Below, piece after piece: positions 1 to 5,708 of a stretch of 5,708 bases of DNA; within the stretch, counting starts at the first letter, position 1; every line of letters starts with the position of its first letter. The stretch comes from Aalborgiella sp043775055 (GTDB lineage: Bacteria; Pseudomonadota; Gammaproteobacteria; Burkholderiales; Burkholderiaceae_C). Under the pieces are notes generated by a model that did not search any database, was not told the DNA's origin, and was given only the letters and a program-made list of their open reading frames with translations. Made by a program: the position numbers and the translations under genes. The stretch spans positions 1 to 5,708 of the forward strand of contig JAYVSU010000190.1 in NCBI GenBank assembly GCA_043775055.1. The letters run 5' to 3'.

Positions 1-1384
1 TGTGCATCAAGCTGTGCAAAAAGCTGTCGGTGTACAAAATGCTGTTGTCATAGGAATTGATGAGCTGCGCTTTGGTACAAGCGCCGTCCACGCCGTCGCA
101 CTCGGGTTGGTATTTGGCAAACTCGCGCGGGTAGCGGCTGGTGTAGGAGAAATGCGAGCCTTTGGTATGCAAGACGATGGCGTGATGGCCTTGGGGGTGC
201 ATGGCGATGGAGGCGTTCATTTCAGACGCCAACACCGAGTCAACCATGGGCTGGCCACGGTGGACGGGGTCGGCGGCGATGACTTCACGGATTTTGTAAA
301 AGTCAGTTTTGAGGCTGTTGTAAAACCAGACTTCTGACTGCATGGCAAACAGCTCGGTGCTGAAGCCGAGTTTGTCCAACACTGAGAAAACTGGCTCCTC
401 CAACACCTGCGGCGCTTGCAGACCACGTTCGACCACACCTTGCGGGCGCACAAACATGCACTGCAAGGACAGTTTGGTGGAGGTGTTGCAGGAGGTGGCT
501 TTGAAGGCGACAAGGTTTTTCTCTTGCGCCAAAAACGGCGTGGTGGGACGCTCGTAACCGAGCAAGCCGAAGTTGTTGGAGCGGGCTGACTCACCAATCA
601 CGACCACCACGTACACATCATCCAAAGCTGGTGACTCGGCGTATTGAAACTGCTCAGCAGGGTCGAGCAAGTCTTTATCGTTCTTCCAGCTGTCCCACGC
701 ATTGGATGCAGACATACCCAAGCCCGCCACCCAGTTGCTGGGCACATAGGTGTGTGCGGCCAACGTTGCTTGGCCAATGTCTTGGCCAATGGCGGCAGGA
801 AGGCTGGGGTCTGGGTCCGCATTCAAACGCTGAGCAATTGCACCAAAACCCGTTGCAAATACAACTATCAGTGCGATTTGCACGCCAATTTTTTTACCCC
901 ATCCCAACCAATTGCTCGCTGATGTGCGGTCAACATGAACATAACGCCACCAAAGTGCGAGCGGGATAAGCGCCAAACCGACAAACCAAGCAAGTAGCCC
1001 CACGCCAACAGCTTCTTTGGACAAATCCACATCAGTGGTCAAGACCGCCTGCACCACGCCATAGCCAATGACGACGTTGAAGAACGTCATGTAGTAACTG
1101 GCCATAACGGAGATGATGAGCAAGAGCGAGGTAAGTACGCGTGCCAGCCACTTACCAGACAAGTCAGCCAAACTCAATAACAGTGCTGTGAAGGTGAAGA
1201 CCAAACCAAGCTCGGCCAGCAAGGTGATGGCCGCACTTGTACCAGGCAACTCGGCAAACCGACGCCAAAAAACGACTGCGTTAAGCAGCCAGCCCATGTA
1301 CAGACTGAGCAATAGAATCGCCTGCCAAGTCGACAGGCTAAAACGCTCTAAACGCTGAAAGAAGTTAGGCTTTAATCCACTCAA
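1..1384 (-). CDS. eptB: EptB-type Kdo/LPS phosphoethanolamine transferase (3' end cut by window)
   Basis: Inner-membrane enzyme expected to move phosphoethanolamine from phosphatidylethanolamine onto lipopolysaccharide; in E. coli EptB the acceptor is the outer Kdo sugar. I translated 461 residues with no stop. Five hydrophobic helices (about 20-40, 52-73, 82-101, 125-146, 166-184) precede a periplasmic sulfatase-fold domain. Visible catalytic features are G264-E265-S266 (metal-ligand Glu), SCNTST at 298-303 with T303 in the nucleophile position, C299/C309 as a likely disulfide, HTKGSH at 406-411, C429/C436, and NSYDNS at 443-448. Stretches such as FAMQSEVWFYNS and TKLSLQCMFVRP resemble E. 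coli EptB more than EptA/MCR as I recall them. About 100 C-terminal residues, including the second metal motif (DHGE), lie off the left edge. The start is TTG at 1384: an in-frame TGA lies just upstream and no ATG or GTG occurs before the first helix. It overlaps the murA stop, which suggests translational coupling. The acceptor sugar in this organism is inferred. Confidence 0.92.
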   Translation of the reverse strand, partial: MSGLKPNFFQRLERFSLSTWQAILLLSLYMGWLLNAVVFWRRFAELPGTSAAITLLAELGLVFTFTALLLSLADLSGKWLARVLTSLLLIISVMASYYMTFFNVVIGYGVVQAVLTTDVDLSKEAVGVGLLAWFVGLALIPLALWWRYVHVDRTSASNWLGWGKKIGVQIALIVVFATGFGAIAQRLNADPDPSLPAAIGQDIGQATLAAHTYVPSNWVAGLGMSASNAWDSWKNDKDLLDPAEQFQYAESPALDDVYVVVVIGESARSNNFGLLGYERPTTPFLAQEKNLVAFKATSCNTSTKLSLQCMFVRPQGVVERGLQAPQVLEEPVFSVLDKLGFSTELFAMQSEVWFYNSLKTDFYKIREVIAADPVHRGQPMVDSVLASEMNASIAMHPQGHHAIVLHTKGSHFSYTSRYPREFAKYQPECDGVDGACTKAQLINSYDNSILYTDSFLHSLMH

Positions 1385-2649
1385 CTCAAGCGCTCAATCT
1401 TGGCACCAATACCGCGCAGTTTGGTTTCCATTTGGTCGTAGCCACGGTCAAGGTGGTAAATACGCTCAACAAAAGTCTCGCCTTCAGCCACCAAACCAGC
1501 GATCACCAAACAGGCCGAAGCACGCAGGTCGGTGGCTTGCACCGTCGCGCCCGAAAGCTGCTTAACACCTTCGACAAATGCGGCTTTGCCGTCGATTTGG
1601 ATATTCGCACCCAGCCGCACCAGCTCGTTGACGTGCATGAAACGGTTTTCAAAAATCGTCTCCGTCACCTTGGCGGGGCCTTCGGAGATCGCATTCAGCG
1701 CCATGAACTGGGCTTGCATGTCGGTTGGGAAACCAGGGTACTCGGTGGTGCGAAAGCCCTGCGCTTTGAGGCGACCCGCGGAACTGACGTGGATTCCGCC
1801 CGCTACGGCTTCAACCTTGGCTCCCGCTTCGCGCAACTTATCAATCACAGCATCCAAATGCTCAGCGCGTGCGTTTTTCAAAACCACATCGCCACCGGTA
1901 GCCGCTACCGCACACAAGAAGGTGCCAGCCTCGATACGATCAGCGACGACTTCGTGGGTGCAACCATGCAAAGATGCAACACCTTGGATGCGGATACGGC
2001 GTGTGCCTTGCCCTTCAATCTTGGCGCCCATTTTGATGAGCATTTCAGCCAAGTCGATGATTTCAGGCTCTTGCGCGGCGTTTTCTAAAACAGTTTCGCC
2101 TTCAGCCAAGCAAGCGGCCATCATGAAATTTTCAGTCCCAGTGACCGTCACCATGTCGGTGGTGATGTGCGCCCCACTGAGCCGTGTGCGGCCTTCAGGC
2201 AAGCTAGCCACCATGTAACCGTGCTCTACCACAATGTGCGCACCCATGGCCTGCAAGCCTTTGATGTGCTGGTCCACAGGGCGTGAACCAATAGCGCAAC
2301 CGCCTGGTAAAGACACTTTGGCGGCACCAAAACGTGCCAGCAAAGGCCCTAAAGCCAATACAGAAGCACGCATGGTTTTAACCAATTCATAGGGTGCTTC
2401 AGGCAAGATGGGCGTTGCCGCGTGCAGAGTCATGCCGTCGCGCTCGCCGTGCGTTTCGCTCTTCACGCCCATGTTGTCTAACAAATGCCGCATAGTGGCC
2501 ACATCATGCAAACGCGGCATGTTGAGTAGCTTGACGGGGTCGTTGGTGAGCAAGGCTGCACACATTTCAGGCAGCGCAGCATTTTTGGCACCAGAGATAA
2601 CCACTTCACCGCGCAACTCCACGCCGCCAATAATTCTTAATTTGTCCAC
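1381..2649 (-). CDS. murA: UDP-N-acetylglucosamine 1-carboxyvinyltransferase (MurA)
   Basis: Cytoplasmic enzyme that transfers enolpyruvate from phosphoenolpyruvate to UDP-GlcNAc, the first committed step of peptidoglycan synthesis and the fosfomycin target. The 422-residue protein is full length for the family (about 420). Landmarks are K22-N23 in SGAKNAALP, R94 in KTMRAS, the active-site cysteine C118 in LPGGCAIGSRP (E. coli C115, so the normal fosfomycin-sensitive Cys form rather than Asp), R123, D310 in YPGFPTD (E. coli D305) and R402 in HLDRGYD (E. coli R397). The start is GTG, giving the family-typical MDKL N-terminus. An in-frame TAA lies 21 bases upstream with no ATG between; an ATG 5 bases upstream is out of frame. 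The ribosome site is weak (GGGA about 8 bases upstream). It follows the BolA-family gene by 58 bp, an arrangement also seen in E. coli (ibaG-murA), and its stop overlaps the TTG start of the eptB-like gene. Confidence 0.98.
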   Translation of the reverse strand: MDKLRIIGGVELRGEVVISGAKNAALPEMCAALLTNDPVKLLNMPRLHDVATMRHLLDNMGVKSETHGERDGMTLHAATPILPEAPYELVKTMRASVLALGPLLARFGAAKVSLPGGCAIGSRPVDQHIKGLQAMGAHIVVEHGYMVASLPEGRTRLSGAHITTDMVTVTGTENFMMAACLAEGETVLENAAQEPEIIDLAEMLIKMGAKIEGQGTRRIRIQGVASLHGCTHEVVADRIEAGTFLCAVAATGGDVVLKNARAEHLDAVIDKLREAGAKVEAVAGGIHVSSAGRLKAQGFRTTEYPGFPTDMQAQFMALNAISEGPAKVTETIFENRFMHVNELVRLGANIQIDGKAAFVEGVKQLSGATVQATDLRASACLVIAGLVAEGETFVERIYHLDRGYDQMETKLRGIGAKIERLS

Positions 2650-2660
2650 TGCATCAATCC

Positions 2661-2683
2661 CAAAAAATTAGTATCAAAAAATT
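2661..2683. repeat. Direct repeat CAAAAAATT x2 upstream of murA
   Basis: The nine bases CAAAAAATT occur at 2661-2669 and again at 2675-2683, a 14-bp period, within the 58-bp gap between the BolA-family gene and murA. On the murA strand this is two T-rich blocks, the nearer one 11 bases before the GTG start. It could be a regulator half-site pair or simply AT-rich spacer; I saw no convincing -35/-10 pair around it. Confidence 0.35.
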
Positions 2684-2707
2684 GTTGTAGCTGCTGTTTC
2701 AGCTGAT

Positions 2708-2947
2708 TTATTTCAGCGCTTGCCACTCATCGGGCGTGAAGGTTTTCATCGACAAGGCGTGCACTTCGTCAGTATGCATTTTGGCACCGAGCGTGGCGTA
2801 GACACGTTGATGTCGTTGAATCAAACGTTTACCGACAAACTCGTTGGACACAATGGTGGCGTACCAATGACGGCCATCGCCCTCAAGCTCAATATGTTCA
2901 CAAGCCAAGTTCGTGGCAATCAACGCTTTTAAGTCATCTGCAGTCAT
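2708..2947 (-). CDS. ibaG: BolA-family protein, IbaG position (upstream of murA)
   Basis: Small BolA-fold protein (79 residues from the chosen start). BolA/IbaG proteins pair with monothiol glutaredoxins to bind [2Fe-2S] clusters and are linked to acid and envelope stress; that role comes from family knowledge. The sequence shows the BolA pattern: EGDGRHW at 22-28, GKRLIQRHQRVY at 39-50, and the C-terminal VHALSMKTFTPDEW at 62-75 with the conserved H63 that is a candidate cluster ligand. The gene immediately before murA in E. coli is ibaG, so synteny favours that name, although the RHQRVY segment looks as much like classical BolA. I chose ATG 2947 because GGA sits 7 bases upstream and the protein then begins MTADDLKALI, close to the usual N-terminus; a longer reading from TTG at 2974 adds nine residues and has no good ribosome site. 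It lies 44 bp after the ABC permease and 58 bp before murA. Confidence 0.93.
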   Translation of the reverse strand: MTADDLKALIATNLACEHIELEGDGRHWYATIVSNEFVGKRLIQRHQRVYATLGAKMHTDEVHALSMKTFTPDEWQALK

Positions 2948-2991
2948 GTCACTATCCAATAATCCAATATTCAAAAACTTCTAACGGAGGC

Positions 2992-3747
2992 TTAACTTCT
3001 GATTTTGTAGCCAATACGCAGCAAGTAAACGCATACGCCACTGACAGCCACAAAACTTGCGCCCACAATGCCAAAGCTCAACCATGGCGAAACGTCGCTG
3101 ACGCCAAAAAAGCCATAGCGAAAGCCATCAATCATGTAGAAGAATGGGTTGAGATGGCTCAATTTTTGCCAAAAGGGTGGCAAAGAGTGAATCGAATAGA
3201 AAACACCGCTCAAAAACGTCATCGGCATGATGGCAAAACTCTGGAATGCGGCCATTTGGTCAAACTTCTCTGCCCACAAACCCGCAATCAATCCCAAAGA
3301 GCCCAAAATTCCAGCGCCTAAAACAGCAAACACCAAAATCCATAATGGCGCCACATAGCTCATCTGTGCAAACCAAACCGTAGCCAAGAAAACACCCGCG
3401 CCTACAGCCAACCCACGAATCACCGCTGACCCGATATAAGCAAAAAACCAGCTCCAGTGCGACAGTGGTGTAAGCAACAAAAACACCAAGTTACCCATGA
3501 TTTTGCTTTGAATCAAAGACGATGAGCTGTTGGCAAAGGCATTTTGCAAAATGCTCATCATGACCAAACCTGGGATCAAAAACGCGGTGTAGCCAACGGT
3601 GTCATAGACTTTGACGCGATCTTCCAGCACATGACCAAAAATCACCAAATACAGCACTGAAGTCAGCACGGGCGCGGCGATGGTTTGGAAACCCACCTTC
3701 CAAAAGCGCAAGACTTCTTTGTAAAACAGCGCTTGCCAACCGTTCAT
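2992..3747 (-). CDS. ABC-2 type transporter permease (YadH-like)
   Basis: Membrane half of an ABC exporter, 251 residues, normal for ABC-2 permeases. Hydropathy by eye gives six membrane spans, at about 21-40, 54-75, 100-126, 131-157, 168-187 and 223-244, with no N-terminal signal peptide. The ABC-2 signature region is clear at about 174-215, with MPMTFLSGVFYS followed by LNPFFYMIDGFRYG. In known relatives (YadH, and the NodJ and DrrB drug or oligosaccharide exporters) two permeases assemble with two ATPases in the inner membrane. The ATG overlaps the ATPase stop as ATGA and has a strong ribosome site within the ATPase tail, so the two proteins should be made together. The substrate cannot be read from sequence. 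Placement between mla and murA genes suggests an envelope compound, but this is inference. The stop is followed by 44 bp and then the BolA-family gene. Confidence 0.95.
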   Translation of the reverse strand: MNGWQALFYKEVLRFWKVGFQTIAAPVLTSVLYLVIFGHVLEDRVKVYDTVGYTAFLIPGLVMMSILQNAFANSSSSLIQSKIMGNLVFLLLTPLSHWSWFFAYIGSAVIRGLAVGAGVFLATVWFAQMSYVAPLWILVFAVLGAGILGSLGLIAGLWAEKFDQMAAFQSFAIMPMTFLSGVFYSIHSLPPFWQKLSHLNPFFYMIDGFRYGFFGVSDVSPWLSFGIVGASFVAVSGVCVYLLRIGYKIRS

Positions 3748-4709
3748 ACTGTTGCTCCTGTAGTTTGAGCATTTGTAGCCAGAGCGCCCGTTTTTTGCAC
3801 ACCAGACATCACGTCCAAAAATACGTCTTCTAAATCAGCTTTGCGGATTTCAACGTCTTCAGCCAGCAAACCAGCCTCCCGGACTGCGCTGAGGTATTTT
3901 TCAATCTCCAAGGCATCATGCGCTGGAAATTGCACAATTCGACCCGTAATCCGCGCCTTGTCGGCAAGATGTTTAGGTAGTTCGCTATCAATTTTGAAGC
4001 GCAAGACATTTGACGAGGCGGCTTTGAGTAACTCTGAGGTACTGGCCAGGGCCACCACATTGCCGGTTTTGAGCATGGCAATACGGCTACAAAGCGCTTC
4101 GGCTTCTTCCAAGTAATGTGTGGTCAGCAGCACCGTGCTGCCTTGCTTGTTGAGTTTGGCGATGAACTGCCACAGGGTTTGGCGCAATTCCACATCAACA
4201 CCCGCCGTTGGCTCATCCAACACAATGACAGGCGGTTTGTGCACCAAAGCTTGGGCGACCAACATGCGGCGCTTCATACCGCCCGAGAGTTGCCGCATAT
4301 TGGCATGGGCTTTGTCTGTCAGACCTAGACTGTGCAGCAACTCATCAATCCAAGCATCGTTGTTTTTGATGCCAAAATAACCCGATTGAAAGCGCAGTGC
4401 CTCACGGACATTGAAAAACGGGTCAAACACCAATTCTTGCGGCACGACGCCCAGTTTGCGCCTTGCCGCAGCAAAATCAGTTTGAACATCGCTGCCCAAA
4501 ACACGAATGCTCCCCGAAGTGGCGCGCGTCAAACCCGCCAAAATGCTGATTAAAGTTGTTTTCCCTGCCCCATTGGGACCGAGAAGTCCAAAAAACTCAC
4601 CTTGCTCGATGTCAAAGCTGACATTGTTCAAAGCGTGCAAAGGCTGGCCTGTGGAGCCTTTCTTGACAGAGTAGATTTTGGAAACGGATTGGAATGAGAT
4701 GGCTGGCAT
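3744..4709 (-). CDS. ABC transporter ATP-binding protein (YadG-like)
   Basis: Cytoplasmic ATPase of the exporter formed with the permease that follows it; 321 residues. All nucleotide-binding elements are intact: Walker A GPNGAGKTT at 44-52, Q-loop Q91, signature LSGGM at 141-145, Walker B VIVLDEP at 161-167 with catalytic E166, D-loop at 169-172, and switch H198. The C-terminal part from about 230 carries the DrrA-type extension, including DLEDVFLDV at 292-300, then an Ala/Thr-rich tail. That places it with DrrA/NodI/YadG-type ATPases that serve ABC-2 permeases, not with the MlaF import/transport ATPases. The ATG is fixed by an in-frame TAA only three codons upstream, and the protein begins close to the first beta strand as the family expects. 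No Shine-Dalgarno sequence precedes it, but a candidate promoter lies immediately upstream. It overlaps the permease gene by four bases. Confidence 0.96.
   Translation of the reverse strand: MPAISFQSVSKIYSVKKGSTGQPLHALNNVSFDIEQGEFFGLLGPNGAGKTTLISILAGLTRATSGSIRVLGSDVQTDFAAARRKLGVVPQELVFDPFFNVREALRFQSGYFGIKNNDAWIDELLHSLGLTDKAHANMRQLSGGMKRRMLVAQALVHKPPVIVLDEPTAGVDVELRQTLWQFIAKLNKQGSTVLLTTHYLEEAEALCSRIAMLKTGNVVALASTSELLKAASSNVLRFKIDSELPKHLADKARITGRIVQFPAHDALEIEKYLSAVREAGLLAEDVEIRKADLEDVFLDVMSGVQKTGALATNAQTTGATV
3755..3759 (-). promoter_or_regulatory. Ribosome binding site of the ABC permease
   Basis: AGGAG on the minus strand lies inside the last codons of the ATPase gene, 7 bases before the permease ATG at 3747. 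With the ATGA overlap at 3744-3747 it fixes the permease start and supports coupled translation of the two exporter subunits. Confidence 0.75.
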
Positions 4710-4714
4710 AGAGT

Positions 4715-4746
4715 GTTAGATTCTAACGGCTAGCGTCTCTAGGCAA
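4715..4746 (-). promoter_or_regulatory. Candidate promoter with palindrome over the -10, before the ABC exporter genes
   Basis: On the minus strand TTGCCT (4746-4741, 4 of 6 matches to the -35 consensus) is followed after 15 bases by TAGAAT (4725-4720, 5 of 6 matches to the -10). The -10 lies inside a 13-bp palindrome at 4715-4727 (GTTAGA, one base, TCTAAC). The expected transcription start would fall only a few bases before the ATPase ATG at 4709, giving a nearly leaderless message, which fits the absence of a Shine-Dalgarno sequence. The 15-base spacing is shorter than the ideal 17, so this is a plausible prediction, not a proven site. The palindrome could be an operator. Confidence 0.4.
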
Positions 4747-4781
4747 GGTTGAGTCACCAGATCACGCGCAGGACTGGAGAT

Positions 4782-5069
4782 TTAGACCGCGTGCTGAACC
4801 TCTAACAAATCGACAATACCGTATAGGTTTGCCAGCTCACGCAAGTGCGATGCCAAGCCTTTAACTTGAAATGTTTTACCCAATGACAAGGCTTCTCGCC
4901 TGCATTCAAGCATCACCGCCAGTGCTGAAGAGTCAAATTTCACTAAAGGTGAAACGTCGAGTTCAACGTGCGAACCACTCTCAGCCCTGAGCTGTACGCT
5001 CAGGGTTTGAGCACAGCTTCGCGCTTGCTTGTGGGTGATTTCAGCCGGCAAAACTAACATATCAAGCAT
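4782..5069 (-). CDS. mlaB: STAS-domain protein, MlaB-like subunit of the phospholipid transport system
   Basis: Small cytoplasmic STAS protein of 95 residues (E. coli MlaB is about the same size) that binds and stabilises the MlaF ATPase in the MlaFEDB inner-membrane complex. The STAS core is visible: VELDVSPLVKFDSSALAVML at 35-54, where D46-S47-S48 match the Asp-Ser/Thr loop used in STAS regulation and E. coli MlaB has Asp-Thr, followed by the GKTFQVKGL strand and the helix ending LYGIVDLL. It starts 12 bp after the mlaC stop, consistent with one operon. The start is uncertain: ATG 5069 and ATG 5060 (three residues later, giving MLVLPAEI) are both possible, and neither has a clear ribosome site. 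Relatives I recall begin at the second Met. The partner genes mlaF/E/D would lie off the right edge. An 8-bp inverted repeat lies within its coding sequence. Confidence 0.88.
   Translation of the reverse strand: MLDMLVLPAEITHKQARSCAQTLSVQLRAESGSHVELDVSPLVKFDSSALAVMLECRREALSLGKTFQVKGLASHLRELANLYGIVDLLEVQHAV
4985..5005. repeat. 8-bp perfect inverted repeat (hairpin) inside mlaB
   Basis: CCCTGAGC at 4985-4992 and GCTCAGGG at 4998-5005 are exact reverse complements separated by five bases. In the mlaB message this would form a GC-rich stem covering codons 22-28. It has no T-tract after it on the coding strand, so it does not look like a terminator. Whether it has any role is unknown. Confidence 0.5.
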
Positions 5070-5081
5070 TTGCAGGTTGAA

Positions 5082-5708
5082 TTATGATTTTTTAGCCAGC
5101 GTTTGATTCCGCGACTTCAAAGTTGCAATCAACCCATCAATGCCTTTGGCATTGATTTCTTGTGAAAACTGGGTGCGGTAGGTTTCCATCAACCAAACAC
5201 CCATCACGTTGAGATTGTAAATGCGCCAGCCCGAGCCTTGGCCAGGGGTCTTCTCTAGGCGGTAATCCAATTGAATCGGATCACCTTTACCGCGCACCTC
5301 GGTGCGCACAACGACTTCTGTGTCGTCTGCGCTTGCACGCAATGGCTTCATCGAGATGGTTTGGTCATTGATTTGAGCCAGTGCACCTGAGTAAATGCGC
5401 AAAAGTAAAGTTTTGAACTCATCTTGCAACTGTTTTTGCTGTTCAGGTGTAGCTTTGAGCCAGCTTGGGCCGACGGCTGAAGCCGTCATACGACGAAAAT
5501 TAACGTGCGGCATGACTTTGCTATCGACCAATGCATTGAGTTTGCCAGCATCACCACCTTGAATGGCTTTGTCTGCTTTGATGGCGGTCATGACTTCGTC
5601 AGACAAGCGCTGGATAAACGCATCTGCAGCCTCATCAGCAGCAAGTGCAGGTGTGGCAAATACCACAGCATTCACTGCGAAAAACGAGCCGACGAGGCCT
5701 CCAACCAG
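5082..5708 (-). CDS. mlaC: MlaC-like periplasmic phospholipid-binding protein (5' end cut by window)
   Basis: Soluble periplasmic carrier (Tol-Tol toluene-tolerance / Ttg2D family) that shuttles phospholipid between the outer-membrane MlaA complex and the inner-membrane MlaFEDB complex. The frame is open to the right edge and gives 208 residues. The first 23 visible residues are a hydrophobic signal-peptide core ending in PALA, followed by ADEAADAF as the likely mature start. The real start codon and positively charged N-terminus are therefore off the window, and the in-frame GTG at 5675 lies in the middle of the signal peptide and is not the start. Family landmarks in visible numbering are VMPHVNFRRMTASAVG near 64-79, the helix TPEQQKQLQDEFKTLL near 86-101, and the strand GWRIYNLNVMGVWLMETYR near 158-176. 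It ends with a short basic tail (AKKS). It is followed closely by mlaB, as in other Mla operons. Confidence 0.93.
   Translation of the reverse strand: MVGGLVGSFFAVNAVVFATPALAADEAADAFIQRLSDEVMTAIKADKAIQGGDAGKLNALVDSKVMPHVNFRRMTASAVGPSWLKATPEQQKQLQDEFKTLLLRIYSGALAQINDQTISMKPLRASADDTEVVVRTEVRGKGDPIQLDYRLEKTPGQGSGWRIYNLNVMGVWLMETYRTQFSQEINAKGIDGLIATLKSRNQTLAKKS

Noticed and set aside
217..822. Minus-strand short ORFs at 217-597 and 598-822, and plus-strand ORFs at 2-337, 342-557, 631-969, 644-922 and 1113-1358
   Set aside because: The continuous minus-strand eptB frame covers this whole region with conserved motifs. The others are in wrong frames and have low-complexity or basic translations.
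1896..1910. CGGTAG-CCG-CTACCG inverted repeat in murA
   Set aside because: A 6-bp stem with a 3-base loop, arising from Ala/Thr/Gly codons in a conserved protein segment; likely chance.
1432..2218. Two long plus-strand open frames (218 and 228 codons) opposite murA
   Set aside because: They lie fully antisense to an unmistakable murA, resemble no family I know, and overlap each other in different frames. They are byproducts of murA codon use.
2670..2698. Promoter for murA around GATACT (2675-2670 minus)
   Set aside because: The -10 match is only 4 of 6 and no recognisable -35 lies at 16-18 bases; murA is more simply read through from upstream.
2682..2704. Rho-independent terminator after the BolA-family gene
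   Set aside because: The stem is only 5 bp and the T-run starts seven bases after it, so it is too weak to call as a terminator. It is kept only as part of a low-interest observation.
2708..2974. Longer BolA-family start at TTG 2974
   Set aside because: It has no ribosome site and adds nine residues not expected for the family; the ATG at 2947 has GGA at good spacing.
5292..5307. GCGCAC-n4-GTGCGC hairpin in mlaC
   Set aside because: A 6-bp stem in coding sequence with no T-tract and no link to a gene boundary; expected by chance at this base composition.
5082..5675. mlaC starting at GTG 5675
   Set aside because: The frame continues upstream to the window edge with a hydrophobic signal-peptide core (LVGGLVGSFF...), so the GTG is an internal Val codon.

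Overview
The window reads as a chromosomal fragment from a betaproteobacterium, most likely a Burkholderiales/Comamonadaceae-type organism of moderate G+C. This is inferred from how familiar the MurA, BolA-type and MlaC/MlaB-like proteins look and from the gene order; no rRNA or other marker is present to confirm it. All seven genes lie on the minus strand and are tightly packed, so they are described here in transcription order, from high to low coordinates.

At the right edge is mlaC (5' end cut by the window), a periplasmic phospholipid shuttle, followed after 12 bp by a STAS-domain mlaB. These are the last two genes of a Mla (maintenance of outer-membrane lipid asymmetry) operon. After a 72-bp gap, which holds a candidate promoter with a 13-bp palindrome over its -10 box, comes a two-gene ABC-2 exporter (YadG/YadH type): an ATPase and a permease joined by an ATGA stop/start overlap. 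Then come a small BolA-family gene in the ibaG position and murA, the first committed enzyme of peptidoglycan synthesis, which starts at GTG. E. coli has mlaFEDCB-ibaG-murA, so this is the same block with an ABC exporter pair placed between mlaB and ibaG.

The left 1.4 kb, from the murA stop codon to the window edge, is one open frame for most of an EptB-type phosphoethanolamine transferase (Kdo-modifying). It begins at a TTG that overlaps the murA stop codon and is cut at its 3' end. Short ORFs in other frames of this region (for example 217-597 and 598-822 minus) are not genes.

The genes share a cell-envelope theme: lipid trafficking between membranes (MlaC/MlaB), export of an unknown envelope substrate (ABC pair), peptidoglycan precursor synthesis (MurA) and LPS core/Kdo decoration (EptB), with an iron-sulfur-linked or stress-linked BolA protein among them. 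I see no mobile element, CRISPR array, tRNA or rRNA, and no noncoding stretch longer than about 75 bp. I found no convincing undescribed system. The points most worth checking are the regulatory site before the ABC pair, the placement of eptB after murA, and the conserved but functionally unassigned exporter.
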